From positions 310,001-374,000 of the forward strand of contig NZ_CAJHCP010000007.1 in the NCBI RefSeq assembly GCF_904848625.1: a stretch of 64,000 bases of DNA, written 5' to 3'. Both the position numbers and the translations under genes were made by a program. The notes below the pieces were generated by a model. It was not told the origin of the DNA. It made no database searches and saw only the letters and a program-made list of their open reading frames with translations. Source of the DNA: Paraburkholderia metrosideri. GTDB lineage: Bacteria > Pseudomonadota > Gammaproteobacteria > Burkholderiales > Burkholderiaceae. Position 1 is the stretch's first letter. Each line of letters opens with the position of its first letter. Shown here piece after piece: positions 35,337 through 43,622 of the stretch.

Positions 35337-36752
35337 TTGAGCACGCTGATCGTCCTATTGCCGCCGCGTGATCCGGCGGTGCCATCGCAGGAATGGCAAC
35401 TGCCGGAGTTGCCGTTCGTCCTGCTCGACAAAACGGGCCGCACCCAGCGCGCCGGCCGCTCGGCGCTCGCGCTGCTGCCGCGCGCCAACCTGACGGTGCT
35501 GATGGTCGCCGCGCGCGACCTGCTGATGATGCCCGCGACGCTGCCGCCGCTGCGTGGCCCGAAGTTGCGTCAGGCGCTGCCCAATGTCGTCGAGGATCAA
35601 CTGATCCAGGACCCGCAAACCTGTCATATCGCCGTCGACCCGCAACCCGTTGCGGGCGGACGGCAGTTGCTGGCGATCATCGATCGCGGCTGGTTCCGCT
35701 TTATCGTCGAAGCGTTCACCACGGCGGGTCATCGCAGCCTGCGCGCGGTGCCGGTGACGCGTTGCCTGCCGCAAGCGGCCGTGCTCGACACGCCCGCCGA
35801 AGTCGCGGAAACGGTCAGCGCTGGCGAACCGGTCGCTGTGGGTTCCGCCAGAGCCAGTGTGGCGACCTCGCTGCCGGGCGTGACGCCCGTCGTGGCGCCG
35901 GAGCTTGCCTCCGTCACGCCGATGGTGGCCGCTGTCCTTGGCGCGGTCGTGCAGACCGCGCCCGCGATGTTGCTGGAAGGGATGGTCGAAAGCACCACGC
36001 CGCGCGTCGAACTGGCGATTGCGCGTGGTGTGCAAGGCGAAGGGCTGGCGGTGCCGGCCACCGCGGTGAATTCAACGCTCGGCGCATTGGCCGGCGCAGC
36101 GCCCATTTCGCTCTACATGCTGACCGAAGTGCCCGGCAATGAGCCGAGCCTGGCGCCGAGTAGTCCGGCGCGGCTCGCGGCGCATATCCATGGTGCAAGT
36201 CCGCTGCCGTTCGAGCAACTGGCGCGGCGTGCGCTGGAGTGCCGCTTCGATCTGTGCCAGTTCGAGTTCGCCTCGCAGCCGTGGCGGCTCGACCGCTCGA
36301 CGCTGCGCCGTCTGCGTCTGCCGATCACGTTGGCGGTAGCCGCGCTGGTGATCGCGATCACCAGCGCGAACGTGCAGTGGATGATGCTCGCGCGCCAACG
36401 CGATGCGATCAACACGCAAATGACCGAACTGCTGCTCAACACGTTCCCGAAGACGACGGTCGTGCTCGATGCGCCCGATCAGATGTCACATCAGTTGCAG
36501 CAGTTGCGGGTCGCAGCGGGTGAATTGTCGCCGGACGATTTCCTGTCGCTGGCCGACGGGCTGGCACGCTCGTTGTCGCCGGTGCCGGTCAACGGCATTG
36601 CCGGACTCGACTATCACGACCGTCGACTCGACGTGACCTTCAAACCCGAGGTCAAGCTCGACGCCGATTTTGCGAAGCGTCTCGCGCGCAATGGGCTGAG
36701 CGGTTCGATCGACAGCAATACCGGCAAGTGGACCATCAGGAACGGACAATGA
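35337..36752 (+). CDS. gspL: Type II secretion assembly protein GspL
   Basis: 471-residue bitopic protein: a cytoplasmic actin-like domain (binds GspE), one transmembrane helix (LPITLAVAALVIAITSANV, about residue 330) and a periplasmic ferredoxin-like domain. The middle contains a low-complexity Ala/Val/Pro insertion (about 155-240). The start is TTG (TTG AGC ACG) with GAGAG just upstream; no ATG fits. It overlaps gspM by ATGA. Confidence 0.9.
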   Translation: MSTLIVLLPPRDPAVPSQEWQLPELPFVLLDKTGRTQRAGRSALALLPRANLTVLMVAARDLLMMPATLPPLRGPKLRQALPNVVEDQLIQDPQTCHIAVDPQPVAGGRQLLAIIDRGWFRFIVEAFTTAGHRSLRAVPVTRCLPQAAVLDTPAEVAETVSAGEPVAVGSARASVATSLPGVTPVVAPELASVTPMVAAVLGAVVQTAPAMLLEGMVESTTPRVELAIARGVQGEGLAVPATAVNSTLGALAGAAPISLYMLTEVPGNEPSLAPSSPARLAAHIHGASPLPFEQLARRALECRFDLCQFEFASQPWRLDRSTLRRLRLPITLAVAALVIAITSANVQWMMLARQRDAINTQMTELLLNTFPKTTVVLDAPDQMSHQLQQLRVAAGELSPDDFLSLADGLARSLSPVPVNGIAGLDYHDRRLDVTFKPEVKLDADFAKRLARNGLSGSIDSNTGKWTIRNGQ

Positions 36753-37252
36753 AAGCTGAACTCGCTCAAACATGGGCCGGATTCTGGGACCAGCGCACCG
36801 AGCGCGAAAAGGCCATTCTGGCTTGGGGCGGTGGTGTGCTCGCGGTGGTGATCGCGTGGTCGGTACTGTGGGCGCCGGCGCAGGAAGGCCGCTCGCATCT
36901 GCGTGAAACGCTGCCGAGCCAGCAGCGGCAACTCGCGCAGATGACGGCGGAATCGAATGAGGCGCGTGCGTTGTCGGCGGCGGGTCAGGGCGTTGCTCCC
37001 ACCGGCGCGGCGCTCAAGGACGCGCTGACCGCTTCGCTCGGCGATCACGGTCTTGCCGCGACGCAGGTGCAGGTCATCGGCAACGCGGTGCAGATCCAGA
37101 TGAAGAACGCGTCGTTCCCGGCGTGGACAAGCTGGGTCGACGACGCGCGCAAGCAGTTCAAGGTGCAGGTCGCCGAAGCGCACATCACCGCGCTCAAGGA
37201 CGACGGCCAGGTGGATCTGACGGCGTCGTTGCAGCCGTCGACCGCTAAATAA
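36749..37252 (+). CDS. gspM: Type II secretion assembly protein GspM
   Basis: 167-residue inner-membrane partner of GspL. One helix (ILAWGGGVLAVVIAWSVLWAPA, about 22-43) and a periplasmic ferredoxin-like domain. ATG at 36749 lies in the ATGA overlap with the gspL stop. Confidence 0.9.
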   Translation: MKAELAQTWAGFWDQRTEREKAILAWGGGVLAVVIAWSVLWAPAQEGRSHLRETLPSQQRQLAQMTAESNEARALSAAGQGVAPTGAALKDALTASLGDHGLAATQVQVIGNAVQIQMKNASFPAWTSWVDDARKQFKVQVAEAHITALKDDGQVDLTASLQPSTAK

Positions 37253-37274
37253 CCGCGCCGTCACGGGATCTCGC

Positions 37275-38054
37275 ATGAATTACTGGATGCGGCGCGTGCG
37301 CGTCGCGCTGCCCTGGCTGGTGATCGCGGTACTGTCCGCCGCAGTCGTCATGCTCACGTTGTTGCCGGCCGCGTGGATTACCCCGCAGTTTGCGAAACAG
37401 ACGCGCGGGCACGTCAATCTCGTCGATCCGGCCGGTTCGCTGTGGCACGGCTCGGCCACGCTGATGCTGGCTGCCGGCTCCGACATGAGCGCGGCGACCC
37501 TGCTGCCTGGGCGGATCGAATGGACTACGTCGTTCTGGCCGTTGTTCACCGGCCGCGTGCGCATGACCATGCGGCACAGCGAAGCGATGCCCGACCCGAT
37601 CACCGTCGACGCCACGCTGCGCACCGTCAACGTGACGCCGGGTGCAATGTCGGTGCCGGCTTCGTTGCTGGGCGGATTGGGTGCGCCGTTCAATACGCTC
37701 GACCTGCAGGGCAACGTGCAGTTGTCGTGGTCCGACTGGCGTAGCTTCAATCGGGAAGCGTTCGGTCAGTTGACGGTGACGCTAAACGACGCGAGTTCGC
37801 GGATTTCGCTGGTGAAGCCGCTGGGTTCGTATCGGGTGCTGTTTCAGGCGCAGGGCGCGTCGTCCACGCTCGATCTGACGACCATGAAGGGGCCGCTGAT
37901 GTTGAGCGGCAACGGCACGGTATCGGCGGCTTCGACTTCGTTTCATGGGGTCGCCAGCGCCGCGCCCGAAGCGCGCGACAACCTCGCGGGGCTGCTGAAT
38001 CTGCTGGGAAGGCCGACTGGGCCGGGGATGGTGGCGCTCACCTTCGTGCACTGA
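37275..38054 (+). CDS. gspN: Type II secretion protein GspN
   Basis: 259-residue protein with an N-terminal helix (PWLVIAVLSAAVVMLTLLPAAWI) and a periplasmic domain with the GspN motif VDPAGSLWHGSATL. GspN is present only in some systems and its role is unclear. It is the last gsp gene and is followed by a strong hairpin terminator. Confidence 0.9.
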   Translation: MNYWMRRVRVALPWLVIAVLSAAVVMLTLLPAAWITPQFAKQTRGHVNLVDPAGSLWHGSATLMLAAGSDMSAATLLPGRIEWTTSFWPLFTGRVRMTMRHSEAMPDPITVDATLRTVNVTPGAMSVPASLLGGLGAPFNTLDLQGNVQLSWSDWRSFNREAFGQLTVTLNDASSRISLVKPLGSYRVLFQAQGASSTLDLTTMKGPLMLSGNGTVSAASTSFHGVASAAPEARDNLAGLLNLLGRPTGPGMVALTFVH

Positions 38055-38109
38055 GATTAGCGACCTGGCAAGGCGGCCAGGTGTTGGTCACGCCTTCGTC
38101 ACGCATGAT

Positions 38110-38155
38110 AAAAAAAGAGGCATGAGCGCAATGTGCGTCATGCCTCTTCTGTTTT
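38110..38155. terminator. Bidirectional terminator between gspN and the NodT-type gene
   Basis: AGAGGCATGA (38116-38125) pairs exactly with 38138-38147. On the minus strand it ends in seven T residues and serves the outer-membrane lipoprotein gene; on the plus strand the T-run is weaker (TTCTGTTTT) and serves gspN. Confidence 0.85.
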
Positions 38156-38186
38156 GTGATCGACGCCCGCTCGATCAGCGCCGAAC

Positions 38187-39749
38187 TTACTGGTTCTGAA
38201 CCTGTATCGGCACCGCCCCGCTCTGCGCAACGGGCATGGCCGACGACGCTGGCAACGGAGGCGGTGCGGCCACATCGCCCGTTTCGCGGTTCATTTGCGA
38301 CACGTCCCAGCCGCCGCCCAACGCCTTCACCAAGCCCACCGACGACACCATCCGCTGACCGGCCAATGCCTCGAGCCTCTGCTCGGCCGTGAACGCGGTG
38401 GTCTGCGCGGTCAGCACGTTGATGAAGCCGACCGTGCCCGCCTTGTATTCGTTCGTCACGATGGCCAGCGCCTGACGCGCCGAATCCACTGCTTGCCGTT
38501 GCACGATGATTTCCTGTTCGAGGATGCGTTGCGACGCGAGGTTATCTTCGACGTCCTGGAACGCGGCCAATATCGTTTGACGGTAGGTCGCGACATCCGC
38601 GTCATAAGCGGCGCGAGCGGCGTCGGTCTGGGCCTGGCGCAGACCCGCGTCGAACAGGGTCGCCGCGAGTTGCGGGCCGAGCGTCCAGAAGCGCGATGGC
38701 GCGGTCAGCAATTGCGAGAACACCGAATTCTCGAAACCGCCGCTGGCCGACAACGTCAACGACGGAAAGAACGCGGCAATCGCCACGCCGATCTGCTCGT
38801 TGGCCGCCGCCGCCTTGCGTTCCGCGGAGGCGATGTCCGGCCGCCGCTCCAGCAGCGCGGACGGCATCTGCGCGGGCACCGCCGGCGGTGCGGCGGTGAG
38901 CGGGCTAGGCGGAATCGAGAACACCGACGCCGGCACGCCGACCAGCACGGCAATGGCGTGCTCGTCTTGAGCGCGCTGCACGCCGTTGTCGATGGCGGCG
39001 GCTTGCGCCGACTGCAACTGCGTCTGCGCCTGAATCACATCGGAGCGCGCCGCGACGCCTTGGGCGTACTGGTTCTGCGTGAGTTGCAGCGTCTTCTGAT
39101 AGGCGACTACGGTGTCGTCGAGCAACCTTTGCGTGGAGTCGAGCGCGCGTAGCGAGAAGTACGTTTGGGCCAGCGTGGCCTGTGCCGACAGGCTCGCGTT
39201 GGCCAGATCGGCGGCGGCACCTTGTTGCCCGGCTTTCTGCGCGTTGACCGTGCGCGTGACCGAACCCCACAGATCAGGCTCCCAGCTCGCGTCGAGCTGT
39301 ACGTTAAAGCTATTGCTGACGCCGGAACGGTTGGTGTTCGAGCTTCCCGTCGACGACACGCCGGTGCCCGAACGCGTCGCACCCGCCGACGCACCGACAG
39401 TCGGGAAATACGCGGCCCTTGCCTCGCCCACAAGCGCGCGCGCCTGCCGGTAAGCGGCCGCATATTGCGCGATGGTCTGATTCGCGGCGTTCAACTTGTC
39501 CTGCAGTGCGTTGAGTTGCGGATCTTCGTAAATGGCCCACCAGTCGCCGCGATCCTGCTGATCGGCCGGCTGCGCGACTTTCCAGCCCGGCGCAGCTTCC
39601 TTGAACGAAGCCGGGATCTCGGCGGCAGGCCGCTTATAGTCGGGGCCGACGGCGCAAGCGGCGAGCAACGTGGAGAGCGCCGCCGTTACCGCGATAGTCA
39701 GGGCGCGAGGCGCAAACGGCCTCGCGCGCGAGAGTCGATCAGACTGCAT
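38187..39749 (-). CDS. RND/MFS efflux outer-membrane lipoprotein, NodT family
   Basis: TolC-like outer-membrane channel of about 520 residues. The lipoprotein signal ends LLAAC (C32), followed by AVGPDYKRPAAEIP, the NodT-family start. Two outer membrane efflux protein repeats follow. The ATG at 39749 with AAGGAA upstream starts directly before the lipoprotein signal; an extra 91 residues in frame are not part of the protein. It reads away from a MarR-EmrB pair and may supply its exit channel. Confidence 0.92.
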   Translation of the reverse strand: MQSDRLSRARPFAPRALTIAVTAALSTLLAACAVGPDYKRPAAEIPASFKEAAPGWKVAQPADQQDRGDWWAIYEDPQLNALQDKLNAANQTIAQYAAAYRQARALVGEARAAYFPTVGASAGATRSGTGVSSTGSSNTNRSGVSNSFNVQLDASWEPDLWGSVTRTVNAQKAGQQGAAADLANASLSAQATLAQTYFSLRALDSTQRLLDDTVVAYQKTLQLTQNQYAQGVAARSDVIQAQTQLQSAQAAAIDNGVQRAQDEHAIAVLVGVPASVFSIPPSPLTAAPPAVPAQMPSALLERRPDIASAERKAAAANEQIGVAIAAFFPSLTLSASGGFENSVFSQLLTAPSRFWTLGPQLAATLFDAGLRQAQTDAARAAYDADVATYRQTILAAFQDVEDNLASQRILEQEIIVQRQAVDSARQALAIVTNEYKAGTVGFINVLTAQTTAFTAEQRLEALAGQRMVSSVGLVKALGGGWDVSQMNRETGDVAAPPPLPASSAMPVAQSGAVPIQVQNQ

Positions 39750-39937
39750 GCAATGAATTCCTTCTGGACGCCGCGATGCGGCCGATGGCGGCACCGTCGG
39801 CGGGGCGAGATCTTGGTCTGCCGGAATGTTAGCGTATGAGCCCGCGAGCGCGGGAAACTGAAAGGGTAATGCGAGGAAGAGTGCAGAGGTGTTACTTGGA
39901 CGGCCGCGATGGTTACACGTTGTTACCGCTGGACGCG

Positions 39938-40297
39938 TTAAACCCGTGATTCCGTCGACTTCGCCTGACGGGCCTGCTTGCCCGCTGCTGCGCGGCACGG
40001 GGCATCGCCACGTGCGTGACACGCAGTGGTGGGCGTGACGGTGCTTGCCGGCACAAGGCTCGTAGCCGTGACCGACGCTGGGATCCTCGCCATGTCGGAC
40101 CCAGCCTTACTGCCCTTCCGTCCCCGCCGATGCTCGACCCATGCCATGACCACCACCCCTACCGATCCACCCGGCACCACGACCAGCACGGCGAAAAGCG
40201 CGAGTTTCCACCAGCGGTTCGGGCCTTGAAAGCTGTTTAGTGCGGAATCGGTCAGAGAGCGGCCCAGGCCGCCAAGGGTGTTTTTAAGGTACAGCAT
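39938..40297 (-). CDS. Small single-span membrane protein, unknown function
   Basis: 119 residues. AAGGA lies 7 bases before the ATG. One transmembrane helix (LALFAVLVVVPGGSVGVVVMAWV, about 33-55) separates a short N-terminus from a basic, Ala/Thr-rich tail. No family recognised. It could be cotranscribed with the NodT-type gene, whose start is 190 bases farther on. The strong ribosome binding site and hydrophobic segment argue it is real. Confidence 0.5.
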   Translation of the reverse strand: MLYLKNTLGGLGRSLTDSALNSFQGPNRWWKLALFAVLVVVPGGSVGVVVMAWVEHRRGRKGSKAGSDMARIPASVTATSLVPASTVTPTTACHARGDAPCRAAAGKQARQAKSTESRV

Positions 40298-40488
40298 GGG
40301 GAAATCCTTGTTTGCGCGCCGCGTGCGCGACGAGCAGAAAATCGGTCAGAACATGGTCTCGGGTGGCGCGGATCGCGCGTAACTCGTTGCTTGTCATAAT
40401 ATTGACTATGCAATCAAATTTCAAGATACTTCGCCCTACGCGCGGCGCGGCTGTTGTTTTTCAGTCGTATGCATGGCGTGAATGAGAT

Positions 40489-40516
40489 TTGACTTGCCTG
40501 CTTAGGCAGCTAAACT
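40489..40516 (+). promoter_or_regulatory. Predicted marR promoter overlapping a palindromic operator
   Basis: TTGACT (40489-40494) and TAAACT (40511-40516) are separated by 16 bases. The spacer contains the palindrome TGCCT-GCTT-AGGCA (40495-40508). A regulator bound there would block RNA polymerase, matching autorepression by the MarR protein 30 bases downstream. Confidence 0.55.
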
Positions 40517-40547
40517 CCGTTTTGCTCGTCGATGTTCCGGAAACACA

Positions 40548-41090
40548 ATGACTGATGGCCCCTACAACGCGGACACGACTCCTCTGGAGTCGAGCCTCGG
40601 CTATTACCTGACGAAAGCGCGCAACGTGCTGGTCGAACGGACGGATCGCGCTGTCGCGCCGCTCGGTCTCACCGCCCAGCAGATCGGCGTGATCGTGATG
40701 CTGTCGTCCAGACGCGCGAGCACGCCATTCGAGTTATCGCGAGCAATGTCTTACGACAGCGGATCGATGACGCGTTTGCTCGATCGCCTTGAAAAGAAAG
40801 GCTTTGTGGTCCGCACGCGAAGTGATGCCGATCGCCGGATGGTGAAGCTGGAACTGACGTCACAGGGCCACGAAGCCGCGCGGCAATTGCCCAGTCTGGG
40901 CGCGGCAGTATTGAACGAGCAGTTGCGCGGATTTTCCGCCGCCGAACATGCGACGCTGATTGAGTTGCTGAGCCGTTTTATCGCGAACGGGCTGGATGGG
41001 CCGTCAGGATTGTGTTGCGGGTTGGGGCCGCAGCAGGACGCCGAGCCGGAGTCGCAGAAAGATTCGTCTGAAGGATCGTCGCCGGAATAA
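40548..41090 (+). CDS. MarR-family repressor of efflux (EmrR-like)
   Basis: 180-residue MarR winged-helix regulator: LTAQQIGVIVMLSSRRASTPFELSRAMSYDSGSMTRLLDRLEKKGFVVRTRSDADRR is the DNA-binding core. It precedes emrB by 155 bases on the same strand, the usual EmrR arrangement. A palindrome lies inside its own predicted promoter. Inducers are likely hydrophobic or phenolic drugs, by family analogy. Confidence 0.9.
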   Translation: MTDGPYNADTTPLESSLGYYLTKARNVLVERTDRAVAPLGLTAQQIGVIVMLSSRRASTPFELSRAMSYDSGSMTRLLDRLEKKGFVVRTRSDADRRMVKLELTSQGHEAARQLPSLGAAVLNEQLRGFSAAEHATLIELLSRFIANGLDGPSGLCCGLGPQQDAEPESQKDSSEGSSPE

Positions 41091-41245
41091 GGCGAGCAAT
41101 CCGCAATCACCAAAGAGGCGCTTTTAAGAGCGTCATTGTTTGCAGATATCTGTCTGGGCAGAGGGTGTTCCGGCATGTAAGCACGCCATTCGTCAGGCGT
41201 GATAAGGCTGCCGTGACAAGCTTTCCCAGCTGAGGAGAAGAAAAT

Positions 41246-42808
41246 ATGGATGCCACGGCTTCCGTCGCCGCGCTGCCCGCAGCCGAACCCGCGCCGCTCA
41301 AGGGCGGAATGCTTGCGCTGCTCACCGTCGGCCTCGCGTTGGGCACGTTTATGGAGGTGCTGGACACCTCGATTGCGAACGTCGCGGTACCGACCATTTC
41401 CGGCAGCCTCGGGGTGGCGACCAGCCAGGGCACCTGGGTCATCTCATCGTATTCGGTCGCGTCGGCGATTGCCGTACCGTTGACCGGCTGGCTCGCGCGG
41501 CGGGTCGGCGAGGCCAAGCTGTTCACGCTGTCCGTGCTGCTTTTCACGGTTGCCTCGGCGATGTGCGGTTTCGCGCAAAACTTCGAATCGCTGATCGCGT
41601 TCCGGCTGTTGCAAGGGTTGGTCTCCGGGCCGATGGTCCCGCTCTCGCAGACCATTCTGATGCGTTCCTATCCGCCGGAGAAACGCGGGCTCGCGTTGGG
41701 TCTCTGGGCGATGACCGTGATTTGCGCGCCGATTTTCGGTCCGGTGATGGGCGGCTACATCACCGATAACTACACGTGGCCGTGGATTTTCTATATCAAC
41801 GTGCCAATTGGGGTGTTCTCGGCGGTATGCGCGTTCATTCTGCTGCGCGGTCGTGAGACGAAAACCAGCAAGCAGCGCATCGACGCAATCGGCCTCGCGT
41901 TGCTCGTGATCGGCGTGTCGTGTCTGCAGATGATGCTCGACCTCGGCAAGGATCGCGACTGGTTCAACTCGACATTCATCGTCACGCTGGCGGTGATCGC
42001 GGTGGTGTCGATTGCGTTCCTGCTGGTGTGGGAGACGACGGACACCGAGCCTATCGTCGATCTCTCGCTGTTCAAGGACCGCAATTTCGCGCTCGGCGTG
42101 GTGATCATTTCGTTTGGCTTCATGGCGTTCTTCGGGTCGGTGGTGATCTTCCCGCTGTGGCTGCAAACCGTGATGGGCTACACACCGTGGCTCGCGGGTC
42201 TGGCGACCGCGCCGGTGGGCCTGCTCGCGCTGGTGTTGTCGCCGATGATCGGCAAGAACATGCATCGGCTGAATCTGCGGATGGTGGCGAGCTTCGCGTT
42301 TATCGTGTTCGCGTTCGTGTCGTTCTGGAACTCGACTTTCACGCTCGATGTGCCATTCAATCACGTGATCTGGCCGCGTCTCATACAAGGCATCGGCGTG
42401 GCCTGCTTCTTCGTGCCGATGACGACGATCACGCTCTCGAGCGTGTCGGATGAGCGGCTGGCGAGCGCGTCCGGTCTGTCGAACTTCTTCCGGACTTTGT
42501 CGGGGGCAATCGGCACGGCGATCAGCACGACGTTCTGGGAGAACGACACGATTCACCATCACGCGATACTGACCGATTCGGTGAACGTGTATTCAGCGAA
42601 TACCAACGCATATAAGGACGCATTGGCGAGCCTCGGTTTATCCGGCGACGGCCTCACTGCACAGTTGAATCAGACCGTGACAGCCCAGGCCTATATGCTG
42701 GCAACCAACGATTTCTTCCGCATTTCCTGTGCGGCGTTTCTGGTGCTTGCCGTACTCGTCTGGGTCACGAAGCCGCGTAAGGGCGCCGGCCCTTCAATGG
42801 GGCATTGA
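41246..42808 (+). CDS. MFS multidrug transporter, EmrB/QacA (DHA2) family
   Basis: 520-residue, 14-helix drug:proton antiporter. The DHA2 signatures LDTSIANVAVPTISGSLG, QGTWVISSYSVASAIAVPLTGWLARRVG and RLLQGLVSGPMVPLSQ are clear. GAGGAG precedes the ATG. EmrB pumps normally need an EmrA adaptor and a TolC-like channel; here no adaptor gene is present in the neighbourhood although a NodT-type channel is divergent. A 12-bp hairpin straddles the stop codon. Confidence 0.92.
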   Translation: MDATASVAALPAAEPAPLKGGMLALLTVGLALGTFMEVLDTSIANVAVPTISGSLGVATSQGTWVISSYSVASAIAVPLTGWLARRVGEAKLFTLSVLLFTVASAMCGFAQNFESLIAFRLLQGLVSGPMVPLSQTILMRSYPPEKRGLALGLWAMTVICAPIFGPVMGGYITDNYTWPWIFYINVPIGVFSAVCAFILLRGRETKTSKQRIDAIGLALLVIGVSCLQMMLDLGKDRDWFNSTFIVTLAVIAVVSIAFLLVWETTDTEPIVDLSLFKDRNFALGVVIISFGFMAFFGSVVIFPLWLQTVMGYTPWLAGLATAPVGLLALVLSPMIGKNMHRLNLRMVASFAFIVFAFVSFWNSTFTLDVPFNHVIWPRLIQGIGVACFFVPMTTITLSSVSDERLASASGLSNFFRTLSGAIGTAISTTFWENDTIHHHAILTDSVNVYSANTNAYKDALASLGLSGDGLTAQLNQTVTAQAYMLATNDFFRISCAAFLVLAVLVWVTKPRKGAGPSMGH

Positions 42809-42837
42809 TGCGTTGATGCATCGCTTCAACGCATCAA
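42805..42837. terminator. 12-bp hairpin overlapping the emrB stop codon
   Basis: TTGATGCGTTGA (42805-42816) pairs perfectly with 42826-42837 around a 9-base loop. The stop codon TGA (42806-42808) is inside the left arm. It separates the pump gene from a convergent lipoprotein gene. No T-run. Confidence 0.5.
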
Positions 42838-42891
42838 ACAAAGGCGCGCACCAGCGATAGTCCGCCATCGCCTGATTGCGCGCCTTCTTCA

Positions 42892-43413
42892 CTATTGCGA
42901 CATGGCCTCGCCATTCGCCGCGGGAATCGATTGACCTTGCGACGCATCCGGATGTGCCGTTGTCGCAGCAGGTTGCGACGGCGTCGCGTTACCCTGCGGC
43001 GCATTCGCGCCCGCACCGCTCTGTCCTCGCACGAACTCCTTGAAGTCCGCGCCCGCTTCCCACGGATTCGGCTTGCAGCCCATCGAGCCATCGCAATGCG
43101 CAGCAAAGCCGATGGTCGCCGTGCCATCGGGATTCGCGGTACGGGTGATCTGATACGCGAGCGCGCGTTTGCCACCATCCGGGCCAGCGGTCTGGATCAG
43201 CGAACGGGTCGCCGATTCGATTTTGTACGTCGAGTGGTTCTGCACCCATGTTTGCGCGCGTTGCCACCAGAGATCGCATTGGGCGCCATCCGAGCACGTC
43301 AACGGGGTGGTCGCGACCTGCATGACATCCGGATTGACCTGCCCTTGCGTCGAACACCCAGCCGCGGCCACACCGGCAACACACAGCGCGGCCAATAGAA
43401 TTTTGTTTATCAC
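42892..43413 (-). CDS. Predicted lipoprotein, unknown function
   Basis: 173 residues. I place the start at a GTG (43413) because GGGAGG lies 7 bases upstream and translation then opens with a compact lipoprotein signal MINKILLAALCVAGVAAAGC (C20). The mature domain has four cysteines (TCSDGAQCDLWWQRAQTW; HCDGSMGCKPNPW) and a Gln/Pro/Ala-rich tail. In-frame ATGs upstream add residues unlike a signal peptide. Family not recognised; likely anchored in the outer membrane. Confidence 0.7.
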   Translation of the reverse strand: MINKILLAALCVAGVAAAGCSTQGQVNPDVMQVATTPLTCSDGAQCDLWWQRAQTWVQNHSTYKIESATRSLIQTAGPDGGKRALAYQITRTANPDGTATIGFAAHCDGSMGCKPNPWEAGADFKEFVRGQSGAGANAPQGNATPSQPAATTAHPDASQGQSIPAANGEAMSQ

Positions 43414-43568
43414 GATAAGCCCTCCCTCGATGGACCGTTTCATGTGAGTTTGGACCATGGCATCGGTATGGTGTTTCACCTCGATCAGAGAATCGTCGGA
43501 ACGCGTGGAGAATTTGCCGATCGCGCTCTGCGTCCGCCGTGTCATCACGTAGACGTTACCTGCGCGCA

Positions 43569-43597
43569 ATAAAAAAGCGACCTGGCCGGTCGCTTTT
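43569..43597 (-). terminator. Rho-independent terminator of gshA
   Basis: On the minus strand, AAGCGACC and GGTCGCTT pair around a five-base loop and are followed by TTTTTTATT. It lies about 30 bases after the gshA stop. Confidence 0.85.
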
Positions 43598-43622
43598 GCA
43601 TTCACTGCCTCAGGCACACTCG

